DNA of 42,717 nt from Heteroscillospira sp050943935 (GCA_050943935.1 JBMNQC010000014.1:1-42717); one strand, 5' to 3'. Counted from the first letter of the stretch, positions 1-6,783 are shown. Numbers and translations: made by a program. The notes: generated from the letters alone by a model not told the origin.

Positions 1-45
1 ACCCGCCCTTCAAACAAAGATTTCAAAATTGAAAGGAGAACCACT

Positions 46-306
46 ATGATCACTTACTACAACCACACCCACATGACCGCTGTACCCACCCGCCTCCTGC
101 TGGATACGAACCTATCCGCAGAAGCCAAGCTCACCGGCGCGCTCTTGTACACCTTCGAGGACGGCGGTCTGAGTGCTCAGGAACTTGCAGATGCTCTGAC
201 CCTTCCGCCCGAAAAAGTTGCTCCGGTTTTTGCTGAACTTACCGGCAATGGCTATCTGGAAATTCTGGAAGAAAACGGTGCCTTCGGGCTGCACCTGAAG
301 GGGTGA
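46..306 (+). CDS. Small winged-helix-like protein of the mobile element
   Basis: This 86-residue protein begins at an ATG preceded by a good GAAAGGAG ribosome site. Residues 20-80 read as a compact helical segment followed by a short beta pair (LSAEAKLTGALLYTF, then LSAQELADALTLP, then GYLEILEENG), like a winged helix-turn-helix of replication or partition proteins. I do not recognise a named family. Its stop overlaps the start region of mobC by a few bases, so the two are probably translated from one message. A role in control of replication or mobilisation is inferred from context only. Confidence 0.6.
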   Translation: MITYYNHTHMTAVPTRLLLDTNLSAEAKLTGALLYTFEDGGLSAQELADALTLPPEKVAPVFAELTGNGYLEILEENGAFGLHLKG

Positions 307-311
307 TTCTC

Positions 312-641
312 ATGCCGGACCGCGCACGACCCATCCGCAAGGAAATCTGCCTGAACGAGCAGGAGTTAAATCTCGTACAGCACAAGATGCGCCAGTTGGG
401 AACACACAACTTCGGCGCGTATGCCCGCAAGATGCTCATCGACGGATACATCATCAAGGTAGACTACACCGAGCAGAAAAAGCTGGCTGCTGCCGTCAGC
501 AGAGTCGCCACGAACATCAACCAGATTTGCCGCCGCATCAACAGCACCGGGCGCTGCTATGAAGACGACGTTGCCGAGCTGAAAGCACGGCAAGCCGAGA
601 TCTGGGAACTGCTGAAAGTGCGGCAGAGGGATGAGCTTTGA
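312..641 (+). CDS. mobC: MobC-type mobilisation (relaxosome) protein
   Basis: The product of about 109 residues resembles plasmid mobilisation proteins of the MobC family, which bind the origin of transfer next to the relaxase. It shows the usual pattern: a short basic N-terminus (RARPIRKEICLNEQE), a ribbon-helix-helix-like segment (FGAYARKMLIDGYI) and the family-typical stretch with ATNINQICRRINSTG. The ATG at 312 is preferred over the GTG at 303 because AAGGGGTGA sits at a better distance from it. A relaxase gene would normally follow, but none is present downstream; instead a possible iteron region and a RepA-like gene follow, so the module looks rearranged or reduced. Confidence 0.8.
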   Translation: MPDRARPIRKEICLNEQELNLVQHKMRQLGTHNFGAYARKMLIDGYIIKVDYTEQKKLAAAVSRVATNINQICRRINSTGRCYEDDVAELKARQAEIWELLKVRQRDEL

Positions 642-649
642 CCACAACG

Positions 650-690
650 GGATTTTCCATGTGTGGGTTTTCCGTCACCGGTTTTCCGGA
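650..690 (+). repeat. Three short direct repeats upstream of the RepA-like gene
   Basis: The block GG(A/T)TTTTCC occurs three times, with the T-runs starting at 653, 668 and 682, so the copies are spaced 14-15 bases apart. Weaker variants follow around 724-745. Regularly spaced short repeats just before a replication-initiator gene are what plasmid iterons look like. Whether they work as an origin is inference; the 642-869 gap holds no other gene. Confidence 0.4.
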
Positions 691-869
691 CGGTGGACAA
701 GCTGACACTCCGGAGCGTACCGCAACCGGATTTCAGGACGACGGTTTTCGTGCCGTTCATCGGGATTGAAATTCATCCTCTAACTAATAAGAAATAAATC
801 AAGATACAAGAGAATCAATCTATCAATCCAATCAATACACCTGATGGGATGGATGGGATAGGAGGTCAG

Positions 870-1256
870 ATGAAAACTTTTTGCAAGCTCACGACGCAGA
901 GCCCGGCGGCGTCCTATGTACCGCTGCCGAGGTTTCTTCTCCAAGACGAAGCCCTGCGGGACATCAGCAACGACGCAAAAGTGCTCTACGCGCTGCTGCT
1001 GGACAGAGCCAGCATCTCCCGGCAGAACGGCTACGTCGAGCCGGACGGCACAATTCGGCTGTACTTCACCTTGGAACAGGCGCAAACCAAACTCCACCGC
1101 AGCCGTCAGAGCGCCACGCGGATCTTCCGGGAGCTGGAGTACAGCGGCTTAATTATCCGAAAAAAGCAGGGCTTGGGCAAGCCCGCCCTCATCACGCTGA
1201 ACTACCCAGCGGACGCAAAGCTCATCGCAAAGGAGGCCGAAGATGCACAAGCTTGA
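870..1256 (+). CDS. RepA-like replication initiator, N-terminal domain protein
   Basis: The 128-residue product matches the N-terminal winged-helix domain of RepA-type initiators carried by many clostridial plasmids and integrative elements: SYVPLPRFLLQDEAL, then DAKVLYALLLDRASIS, then a wing containing TLEQAQTKLHRSRQSATRIFRELE and GLIIRKKQGLGKPALITL. The start chosen is the ATG at 870 behind GGAGGT; an in-frame ATG at 849 has no such site. It is shorter than full initiators (usually above 250 residues) because it ends right after the wing, so it may be a truncated or regulatory form. The stop overlaps the next gene by 14 bases, implying translational coupling. Confidence 0.75.
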   Translation: MKTFCKLTTQSPAASYVPLPRFLLQDEALRDISNDAKVLYALLLDRASISRQNGYVEPDGTIRLYFTLEQAQTKLHRSRQSATRIFRELEYSGLIIRKKQGLGKPALITLNYPADAKLIAKEAEDAQA

Positions 1257-1644
1257 CCCCATCGAGCGGCTGCCGGACGGCTCGCTCTTTCGTCTGACGC
1301 CGGGGCAGCTCCGCAGCGTGCGCGGTCTTACAAAGCGCTGCTGCAACTTCTTGGATGGCGACTGCCTGCTGTTGGACGGTGTCTGTCCGCAACACATCTC
1401 CCGAAGTCTGCTTTGCCGGTGGTTTCGCCGCGCCGTGCTGCCCCAGCAGCCAAAGCTGGAACAGGCCATTCTCAGCCCGAAAAAACTCCGCCGCTGCGAA
1501 GTCTGCGGCACGGGCATCCTCGCCCGCTCCGGCAGGACAAAATACTGCCCCGCCTGCGCCAAGGAGGTTCACCGCCGGCAGAAGGCGAAATCCGCCCGTA
1601 AACGGCGCACGGGCGTAGACAATTTGGGGGCGGAAAGCCCTTGA
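1243..1644 (+). CDS. Cysteine-rich VLP domain protein
   Basis: The 133-residue protein carries the cysteine-rich VLP domain: CCNFLDGDCLLLDGVCPQ followed by LLCRWFRRAVLPQQPKLE at about residues 33-76. A C-terminal CxxC...CxxC zinc-ribbon-like motif follows (CEVCGTGILARSGRTKYCPAC). This domain is common on conjugative and mobilisable elements of gut Clostridia, but its biochemical role is not established. The ATG lies inside the end of the RepA-like gene with AAAGGAGG just upstream. Confidence 0.75.
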   Translation: MHKLDPIERLPDGSLFRLTPGQLRSVRGLTKRCCNFLDGDCLLLDGVCPQHISRSLLCRWFRRAVLPQQPKLEQAILSPKKLRRCEVCGTGILARSGRTKYCPACAKEVHRRQKAKSARKRRTGVDNLGAESP

Positions 1645-1730
1645 ACTGCAAGCATTCCCGCACCGACAAAGCCGCATGGCAATACGATTTCCCTCGCGGC
1701 CGCGAAATCGAGTTCTATTTGTCTACATAA
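1641..1730 (+). CDS. Possible 29-residue protein downstream of the VLP gene
   Basis: A TTG at 1641 overlaps the stop of the VLP gene and opens a frame of 29 codons that contains CKHSRTDKAAWQYDFPRG and ends at TAA 1730. It is short and has no clear ribosome site, so it could be chance; the tight overlap is the only support. No function is assigned. Confidence 0.25.
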   Translation: MNCKHSRTDKAAWQYDFPRGREIEFYLST

Positions 1731-1786
1731 GCGCCGGAACACACGCATAGATTGAAGCAGAAAATGCTCTGGAAAGGAGGGCAGCC

Positions 1787-1963
1787 ATGGAAGTATTTCT
1801 GATCTTCCCGAAATCAAAGCAGGCACAGCAGGAGCTTGGGCAGGAGCTGGCGAAGTTCCAGTCCGAGCAGGCGCTGAAATCCATCCAGAAGCTGCCCTGC
1901 TCCACGGAGCAGAAGCTGGAGCTGGTAGACGCCGCCGTGAAGCATCTGAAAGCGCAGCAATAA
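1787..1963 (+). CDS. Small helical protein of the mobile element
   Basis: An ATG at 1787 follows AAAGGAGG at a proper distance and gives a 58-residue, glutamine- and lysine-rich, probably all-helical protein (MEVFLIFPKSKQAQQELG at its start). It is the last plus-strand gene before a terminator hairpin. I do not recognise a family; similar small ORFs sit in mobilisation modules of clostridial elements, so an accessory role is inferred. Confidence 0.5.
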   Translation: MEVFLIFPKSKQAQQELGQELAKFQSEQALKSIQKLPCSTEQKLELVDAAVKHLKAQQ

Positions 1964-1971
1964 TACATAGC

Positions 1972-2012
1972 AAACGAGCAGACCAGCATTGAACGCCGGC
2001 CTGCTCGTTTTT
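1972..2012. terminator. Hairpin ending the plus-strand element genes
   Basis: AAACGAGCAG at 1972-1981 pairs with CTGCTCGTTT at 2001-2010 and runs into a T-rich tract, so it ends the mobC-to-1963 gene set. Confidence 0.7.
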
Positions 2013-2086
2013 AATATATTTCTCGCTGAATTTGGCCCCACAAGGTTCATATAGAGCCGCGCGATTTCTTCAAGCTCCCGCTGAAC
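2013..2086 (-). pseudogene. Fragment of a ParE/RelE-type toxin
   Basis: Immediately after the antitoxin-like gene the minus strand encodes VQRELEEIARLYMNLVGPNS with AR following. This resembles the helical hairpin near the N-terminus of ParE-type toxins, where a DLEEIARYYLELVGPASA-like stretch is common. No start codon or N-terminal beta strand is present, and the frame runs into the terminator region. I read it as the remains of the toxin partner of the Phd-like gene; the assignment rests on this one short match. Confidence 0.4.
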
Positions 2087-2092
2087 GCAAGG

Positions 2093-2296
2093 TCAGTCAC
2101 GCTGATAGATTGCCTCCAACCGTTTTCTGGATTCCTCCAACGTGTAGGCAGGTGTGCCGGAAAGCCGAGTGGCCTCTGCTGCCTCCAGCTTTGCGCGCAG
2201 CTTCAAGGTTTCCTCACGCTGTTCGGCTTTTTCATGCGCCAGATCAGAGACCATGCTGTAGTCGTTACACAGTACAGTCGAAGATTTAATAATCAT
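2093..2296 (-). CDS. Phd/YefM-like antitoxin with an internal deletion
   Basis: The 67-residue product starts at an ATG preceded by AGGAGA. Its N-terminus (MIIKSSTVLCNDYSMVSDLAH) and C-terminus (LKLRAKLEAAEATRLSG and TLEESRKRLEAIYQR) match the two ends of Phd/YefM antitoxins found in clostridial elements. The middle part, usually a strand with a KNGEGDLV-like motif and the following SIEAFE stretch, is absent: the sequence jumps from LAHEK to AEQREE. About 22 residues seem to be missing in frame, which would remove the DNA-binding and dimer core. A degenerate toxin fragment follows, so the pair is probably non-functional. Confidence 0.6.
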   Translation of the reverse strand: MIIKSSTVLCNDYSMVSDLAHEKAEQREETLKLRAKLEAAEATRLSGTPAYTLEESRKRLEAIYQRD

Positions 2297-2339
2297 GGGT
2301 CTGTATCTCCTGAATGATTCTGTAATAATTCTATTGGAA

Positions 2340-2918
2340 TTATTCACAGCTTTCAAGACACTGCTTGAAATACTTCTCCCATGTGGATTTGAAAATCTGC
2401 TTGCGGTTTTGCTCCCAATGCTTGAGATTTCCAAGGCTGATGCCCAGCTTGTCCGCATATTGTTTTTGCGTCAGCCCCAGTTTCGTTCGGATCGCCTTGA
2501 TCTGCTCACCCTGACCATTTCTCAGAAATAGATTGTAGTCATCCAGAAGCGTATCGAGCGGCACTTCAAAAAGCTGCGCGATTTTCTCCATGTGCTCCGG
2601 CGGATAGAGGTCCTTGCCGTATTCTTCGTAGTGGACATAGGTGCTCCGGTCTATCCCGGCGTAGTCTGCAACATCTCTCTGGCGCAGGCCTTTCTGGTAT
2701 CGAAGCCAGCGCAGCTTGTCCGCTGTTTCGGTGATTTCTGAGAAGTCCGGGAACTGCAAATTGAACTTTTCCGCGTCCTGAAACTTGTGCGGCAGCACCA
2801 CCGGAAATTGAAGAATCTGGAGCGGGGCTACTTTTACCGCACCTGATACATTGGAAATCAGAATATAGCAGCGGACTCCCACTCTCGCCAGCAGGCGCCA
2901 TTTTGCCTCAAAAGACAC
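2340..2918 (-). CDS. Regulator with two Cro/CI-type HTH domains
   Basis: The protein contains two XRE-type helix-turn-helix domains in its C-terminal two thirds: LRWLRYQKGLRQRDVADYAG with IDRSTYVHYEE, and IKAIRTKLGLTQKQYADKLG with ISLGNLKHWEQ. They are separated by a linker ending in TLLDDYNLFL. The first 75 residues (with RLLARVGVRCYILISN) match nothing I can name. I prefer the GTG at 2918, which has GAGGTGG eight bases upstream; the longest frame begins with an ATG at 2978 that lies inside the sigK reading frame and has no good ribosome site. Soluble DNA-binding regulator of the mobile element by context. Confidence 0.7.
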   Translation of the reverse strand: MSFEAKWRLLARVGVRCYILISNVSGAVKVAPLQILQFPVVLPHKFQDAEKFNLQFPDFSEITETADKLRWLRYQKGLRQRDVADYAGIDRSTYVHYEEYGKDLYPPEHMEKIAQLFEVPLDTLLDDYNLFLRNGQGEQIKAIRTKLGLTQKQYADKLGISLGNLKHWEQNRKQIFKSTWEKYFKQCLESCE

Positions 2919-3298
2919 CCGTTCCGCCACCTCAATCGCCGATTGTTCCGCTGCGATAGTATAGCATTCTCTACACACCTGGATGCGTATGTGGCAAGGC
3001 GGACGCCTTTGTCGGGCCGATAGGTGGACACGCCCTTTATCAGCCCTATGGTCCCTATGGAAATCAAATCATCCTGGTCGCCGACTCTAGTGTAGTATTT
3101 TTTCACTATATGCGCAACCAGGCGCAGGTTGTGTTCTATCAGTTTGTTTCTGGCCTCCAGGTCTCCCGCCAGACTGCGCTCCACGCATTCCCTCTCTTCT
3201 GCGGCGCTGAGCGGACTTGGAAATGAGCCGGACACCCCTCCCAGCCGCAGCATTAAAAAGCTGCTGCCCAGCAGCATCATAAACGTACTGCTTAACAT
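2858..3298 (-). CDS. sigK: Interrupted sigK: N-terminal part of pro-sigma-K
   Basis: Codons 1-114 match sporulation sigma factor K: a hydrophobic pro-sequence (SSTFMMLLGSSFLMLRLGG), then PSPLSAAEERECVERS, EARNKLIEHNLRLVAHIVKK and DLISIGTIGLIKGV with RLATYASRCVENAIL, i.e. regions 1.2 to early 2.3. After ENAIL, near 2957, the frame reads unrelated sequence to a stop at 2858, and the expected -10-binding helix end and regions 3-4 are missing. The start has AAGGAGGTG at a good distance. In Bacillus subtilis and several clostridia, sigK is split at this same stretch by a skin element that is excised in the mother cell. Here the adjoining left-hand DNA is a mobile element, so the same arrangement, or a permanent disruption, is likely. 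Functional only if precise excision restores the C-terminal half. Confidence 0.85.
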   Translation of the reverse strand: MLSSTFMMLLGSSFLMLRLGGVSGSFPSPLSAAEERECVERSLAGDLEARNKLIEHNLRLVAHIVKKYYTRVGDQDDLISIGTIGLIKGVSTYRPDKGVRLATYASRCVENAILSQRNNRRLRWRNGCLLRQNGACWREWESAAIF

Positions 3299-3369
3299 AT
3301 CAGCACCTCCTTGAACTATGCTATGCTGCGCGTGATTTGTCCCAGTCCGAAAAACTTTTGTTCAAGGCC

Positions 3370-3417
3370 TTGACTTTTTCGCAATTTTGAATATAATAAC
3401 AATTGAACACTCGTTCA
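3370..3417 (+). promoter_or_regulatory. Promoter and ArsR-type operator of the metal-export operon
   Basis: TTGACT at 3370-3375 and TATAAT at 3392-3397 (16-base spacer) form a strong sigma-A promoter. Right after it, TGAAC-ACTC-GTTCA at 3404-3417 is a perfect inverted repeat of the kind bound by ArsR/SmtB/CadC repressors, placed over the transcription start. Autorepression by the first gene of the operon is inferred. Confidence 0.75.
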
Positions 3418-3430
3418 TATGAAAGGATGA

Positions 3431-3793
3431 TTGAAATTGACAGACGAAATGCCAAAGTCCGAGTACATCCACGCCCACGAGGAGCTTATAGACAAGGTAC
3501 TGTCCAACATGCCCGACGAGGAGGTTCTGTACGACCTGTCGGAGCTGTATAAGGTGTTCGGCGATTCCACACGCATCCGTATTCTGTATGTTCTGTTTGA
3601 ATCAGAAATGTGTGTGGCGGACATTGCTCAGCTGCTGCAGATGAGCACCTCCGCCATATCCCATCAACTGCGGCTGCTGAAGCAGAACCGACTGGTAAAA
3701 TTCCGCCGTGAGGGCAAGGTTGTATTTTATTCCCTGGCCGACGACCATGTGCGCACCATTATAAATCAGGGCATAGACCACCTGGCCGAGTGA
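3431..3793 (+). CDS. ArsR/SmtB-family metal-sensing repressor
   Basis: The 120-residue winged-helix repressor contains the recognition segment ADIAQLLQMSTSAISHQLRL and the wing RREGKVVFYSL. The last helix (ADDHVRTIINQGIDHLAE) shows the D-x-H...H-x2-E ligand pattern of the alpha-5 zinc site in SmtB/CzrA sensors. Only one cysteine (EMCVAD) is present where CadC has a CxC pair, so Zn/Co sensing is more likely than Cd/Pb alone. The start is unsure: the TTG at 3431 is close to the GAAAGGA site, TTG 3437 is better spaced and ATG 3449 is also possible. First gene of the operon with the HMA protein and the ATPase, and probably their regulator. Confidence 0.88.
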   Translation: MKLTDEMPKSEYIHAHEELIDKVLSNMPDEEVLYDLSELYKVFGDSTRIRILYVLFESEMCVADIAQLLQMSTSAISHQLRLLKQNRLVKFRREGKVVFYSLADDHVRTIINQGIDHLAE

Positions 3794-3822
3794 CATACTA
3801 CATTTAATAAGGAGAAATCAAC

Positions 3823-4038
3823 ATGAAAAAGACCTACAAGCTCGTTAATCTGGACTGCGCCAACTGCGCCGCCAAAATGGAGAGGGGCGTTGCCGCCCTG
3901 CCCGGTGTGACTCGCGCCTCAGTATCCTTTATGATGCAGAAACTGGTGGTTGAAGCCGACGAGAGTCTGTTTCCCATGCTTGAGGAGCAGATACGCACCG
4001 TTTGTAAAAAGGTGGAGCCGGACTGCGAGGTGAAATGA
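3823..4038 (+). CDS. Free-standing HMA domain metallochaperone
   Basis: The 71-residue protein is a single heavy-metal-associated domain with the ferredoxin-like fold. The metal-binding motif is LDCANCAAKME (Cys12 and Cys15), followed by GVTRASVSFMMQKLVVE. It is cytosolic and should hand metal to the P-type ATPase encoded next, whose own N-terminus lacks an HMA domain. The gene sits 29 bases after the ArsR gene with its own AAGGAG site, and its stop directly abuts the ATPase start. Confidence 0.88.
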   Translation: MKKTYKLVNLDCANCAAKMERGVAALPGVTRASVSFMMQKLVVEADESLFPMLEEQIRTVCKKVEPDCEVK

Positions 4039-5874
4039 GTGACTTCCAAGCAAAAACTGCTTCTTTACCGCATACTTGGCGGCGGAGCCCTGTTTGTATT
4101 GGCCATGTTTGCTCCGCTGGAGGGTTGGCCCAGGCTGCTGCTGTGCCTGCTCCCATATTTAATTGTCGGAGGCGACGTACTGCGCCGTGCTTTCACCGGG
4201 CTGTTCCGCGGACAGCTGCTGGATGAGAACTTTCTAATGGCCATAGCCACCGTGGGCGCCTTTGCCATAGGCGAGTATGTAGAGGGCGTGGCGGTGATGC
4301 TGTTTTACCAGGTGGGCGAGCTGTTCCAGAGCTACGCCGTGAGCCGCAGCCGCAAAAGCATAACCCATCTCATGGACCTGAACCCGGAATCCGCAAACGT
4401 GATACGTGACGGGCAGGTTCTGGAGGTCGAGCCGGACGAGGTAGAGGTAGGCGAGACCATACTCATACGCCCCGGCGAGAAGATACCTCTGGACGGCGTG
4501 GTGACAAAGGGCAGCTCCGGCATAGACACCCGCGCCCTAACCGGTGAGTCCGTCCCCCGGGACATTGAGCCCGGCGGCGAGGTCATAAGCGGCTGCATAA
4601 ACCTTTCCGGCGCTCTCGAAGTGCGGGTTACCAAGGCCTTTGAGGATTCTACTGTTGCGAAAATACTCGAGCTGGTGGAAAACTCGTCTATGAACAAGGC
4701 TAAAACCGAGGCTTTCATCACCCGTTTTGCCCACTACTACACCCCCGCCGTGGTGCTGGCCGCCGCGGTTATGGCCTTCATACCGCCCATCTTTCTTGGA
4801 AACTGGGCGTACTGGATAAAGAAAGCTCTGATATTCCTTGTGGTGTCCTGCCCCTGCGCGCTTGTGATATCCGTACCTCTGAGCTTTTTCGCGGGTATCG
4901 GCGGAGCATCCAGACACGGAATACTCGTAAAGGGAGCCTCCTTTCTTGAGACGCTGGCAAAGGCGGATACCTTTGTGTTCGATAAGACCGGCACCCTCAC
5001 CCGGGGCAGCTTTGAGGTCACGTCCGTGTGCCCCGTGGATGGCATCAGCCCCGACGAGCTGCTGTCTCTTGCAGCCGCAGCGGAGAGCCTCTCAAATCAC
5101 CCCATCTCCCTCTCGCTGAAAAATGCGTCGGGCAATTCCCTGCCGGACGCCGAGGGCTTCCGTGAGCTGCCCGGCAGGGGCGTCACCGCCGTTATCGGAG
5201 GGCGCAGCGTAGCCGCCGGCAACGCCAGGCTCATGGACGAGCTGGGTGTGAAATATAACGACTGCACTCAGGTCGGAACCATAGTCCACGTTGCCGTAAA
5301 CGGCTCCTACATGGGGCACATCGTCATAGCCGATGAGCCCAAGCAGGGCGTCAGAGAGTCTCTTGCTTCTCTGAAAGCCCTGGGCGTAAAAAAGACAGTA
5401 ATGCTCACCGGCGACCGTCAGGCCGTGGCCGACGCCATTGCAGCGGAGCTTGGTGTGGACGAGGTCCGGGCCCAGTTGCTGCCGGCAGATAAGGTGAGCT
5501 GTCTTGAAGAGCTGCTGTCCGCCCCCGACAGGCGGGGCAATCTGATTTTCGTAGGCGACGGCGTGAACGACGCCCCCGCCCTCATGCGGGCCGACGCGGG
5601 CATTGCCATGGGCGCCATGGGCTCCGATGCCGCCATTGAGGCCGCGGACATAGTGCTCATGGACGATGATATGGGCAAGCTGCCCCTGGCCATGGGCATA
5701 GCCCGAAAAACAAACCGCATAGTCATAGAGAACATCGTCTTTGCCCTTGGCGTGAAGGCCCTGGTACTCATTCTGGGCGCCTTCGGCTCCGCCGGAATGT
5801 GGGACGCGGTGTTCGCCGATGTGGGTGTCTCAGTACTGGCCATACTTAATGCCGCCAGAGCCTACAGGAGTTGA
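4039..5874 (+). CDS. P1B-type Zn/Cd/Pb-translocating ATPase lacking an HMA domain
   Basis: This 611-residue membrane pump has all P-type ATPase landmarks: TGES (about 168), the ion-binding SCPCAL (Cys271/Cys273), the phosphorylation site DKTGT (Asp315), the P1B-specific HP (354-355) and GDGVNDAP (506-513). ADVG near residue 593 in the last membrane helix matches the aspartate that marks ZntA/CadA (Zn2+, Cd2+, Pb2+) pumps rather than Cu+ pumps. ZntA-like pumps usually begin with an HMA domain; here it is a separate gene immediately upstream. The GTG at 4039 directly follows the stop of that gene, implying translational coupling. Confidence 0.93.
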   Translation: MTSKQKLLLYRILGGGALFVLAMFAPLEGWPRLLLCLLPYLIVGGDVLRRAFTGLFRGQLLDENFLMAIATVGAFAIGEYVEGVAVMLFYQVGELFQSYAVSRSRKSITHLMDLNPESANVIRDGQVLEVEPDEVEVGETILIRPGEKIPLDGVVTKGSSGIDTRALTGESVPRDIEPGGEVISGCINLSGALEVRVTKAFEDSTVAKILELVENSSMNKAKTEAFITRFAHYYTPAVVLAAAVMAFIPPIFLGNWAYWIKKALIFLVVSCPCALVISVPLSFFAGIGGASRHGILVKGASFLETLAKADTFVFDKTGTLTRGSFEVTSVCPVDGISPDELLSLAAAAESLSNHPISLSLKNASGNSLPDAEGFRELPGRGVTAVIGGRSVAAGNARLMDELGVKYNDCTQVGTIVHVAVNGSYMGHIVIADEPKQGVRESLASLKALGVKKTVMLTGDRQAVADAIAAELGVDEVRAQLLPADKVSCLEELLSAPDRRGNLIFVGDGVNDAPALMRADAGIAMGAMGSDAAIEAADIVLMDDDMGKLPLAMGIARKTNRIVIENIVFALGVKALVLILGAFGSAGMWDAVFADVGVSVLAILNAARAYRS

Positions 5875-5887
5875 TTATTTTCGTCAA

Positions 5888-5921
5888 AAATGGTACAATA
5901 CTTAACAGTATTGTACCATTT
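5888..5921. terminator. 15-bp AT-rich perfect hairpin after the ATPase gene
   Basis: AAATGGTACAATACT at 5888-5902 pairs perfectly with 5907-5921 across a 4-base loop (TAAC) and is followed by TCTCTTT. It could end the metal operon, but its low GC and its location just ahead of the next gene also allow a protein-binding palindrome. Confidence 0.5.
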
Positions 5922-5943
5922 CTCTTTGCCGGAGGTAAACTCT

Positions 5944-6783
5944 ATGACTGTTCGCCCAGGGATAGACAGCCCCATGCTGGAGCTGTGCATAACCGCAAAG
6001 CCCTACTTTTCCAGTTTATACCCTGAATTTGAATCCGGGGGCGAAATGTCCCTTAATCAGATACTGGATATAGCCGAGGCAGCCGCGGAGGCTGGCTTCG
6101 GACGCATACTGCTGACGGGAACGGAACCTCTGCATCACCCGGAGATACTGGATATCTGCTACTCCGTGGGCCGCATAAGGGAGTTCCTGGAGTTCGGCGT
6201 CTCCACCCTGGGCGCGCCTCTGCGCAGTATGGCCCCCACTTTGAAGGGCGCCGGCGTGAATCTTCTGGAGATTCGGCTGGACACTTTGCAGAAAGTCAAG
6301 TACGAATTTCTTGCCGGCGGCAGGCTGGACGATGTACGCCGGGGCATATCCGCGGCGGAGCGCACGGGCTTTCTTATCCGCATGGTCACCCGGCTCATAG
6401 CCGGGGCAAACGACGATGAGATCTATGATTTCTGCGATTTGGTGAAACGCCACTGCTTTGAGCAGTGGTTTGTAGAGCTGCCCTCCGGCAGCGAAAATCA
6501 CATGGACTCCGGCTGCGTTTTTGCCGCCCGCCCAAGGCTGGAGGAGCTTGATATCAGGGACGGGGCGCGCCGCTTCCGCTCCGGCAAGGACGCGGGCATG
6601 ATATGCCTGGCTTCTTACGAGGGGCTGAACCGTATCAGAATAACATCCGGCGGCGTTCTGAACTCCCGCAGAAAAAAAATTGCTCTCGCCGGCCTGTCCC
6701 ACAGCCAGTTGGCAATGGAGCTGCGCAGGGCGCTGGAGCCGGATAAGCACATAAGCTTCGGCTTTGAAGTGATAGAGGAATGA
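5944..6783 (+). CDS. MoaA-like protein without the radical-SAM cysteines
   Basis: The 279-residue product follows the MoaA/radical SAM layout: an N-terminal strand (MLELCITAK), a glycine motif (LLTGTEPLHHPEI, cf. TGGEPL), the middle strands with GVNLLEIRLDTL and RGISAAERTGF, and the MoaA-like GANDDEIYDFCDL. However, the place of the cluster motif reads ITAKPYFSSLYPEF where MoaA has TDRCNFRCVYCMP, so the three cysteines are replaced by Pro, Ser and Pro. It therefore should not hold the SAM-bound [4Fe-4S] cluster. The ATG at 5944 with GGAGG is preferred over an upstream ATG at 5890 inside the hairpin. It stands between the metal operon and the hydrogenase; whether it is a degenerate enzyme or a repurposed scaffold is unknown. 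Confidence 0.75.
   Translation: MTVRPGIDSPMLELCITAKPYFSSLYPEFESGGEMSLNQILDIAEAAAEAGFGRILLTGTEPLHHPEILDICYSVGRIREFLEFGVSTLGAPLRSMAPTLKGAGVNLLEIRLDTLQKVKYEFLAGGRLDDVRRGISAAERTGFLIRMVTRLIAGANDDEIYDFCDLVKRHCFEQWFVELPSGSENHMDSGCVFAARPRLEELDIRDGARRFRSGKDAGMICLASYEGLNRIRITSGGVLNSRRKKIALAGLSHSQLAMELRRALEPDKHISFGFEVIEE

Larger units (their letters stand above)
1..2956. mobile_element. End of an integrated mobilisable element inserted in sigK
   Basis: The stretch carries mobC, a RepA-like replication gene, a cysteine-rich VLP gene and small ORFs on the plus strand, then a decayed toxin-antitoxin pair and a double-HTH regulator on the minus strand. Together these are typical cargo of clostridial plasmid-derived or conjugative elements. 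It ends where the reading frame of sigK loses homology, near 2957, so that position is the likely element/chromosome junction. The other end lies left of the window, and no integrase or recombinase is visible here. Type, length and ability to excise cannot be judged from this window. Confidence 0.65.

Noticed and set aside
2858..2956. The last 33 codons of the sigK frame as a genuine C-terminus
   Set aside because: Sequence after ENAIL has no resemblance to sigma region 2.4-4 and overlaps the start region of the double-HTH gene; it is read-through into the inserted element.
5890..5943. Upstream ATG start of the MoaA-like protein
   Set aside because: It lies inside the 15-bp hairpin and has no ribosome site, whereas ATG 5944 follows GGAGG.
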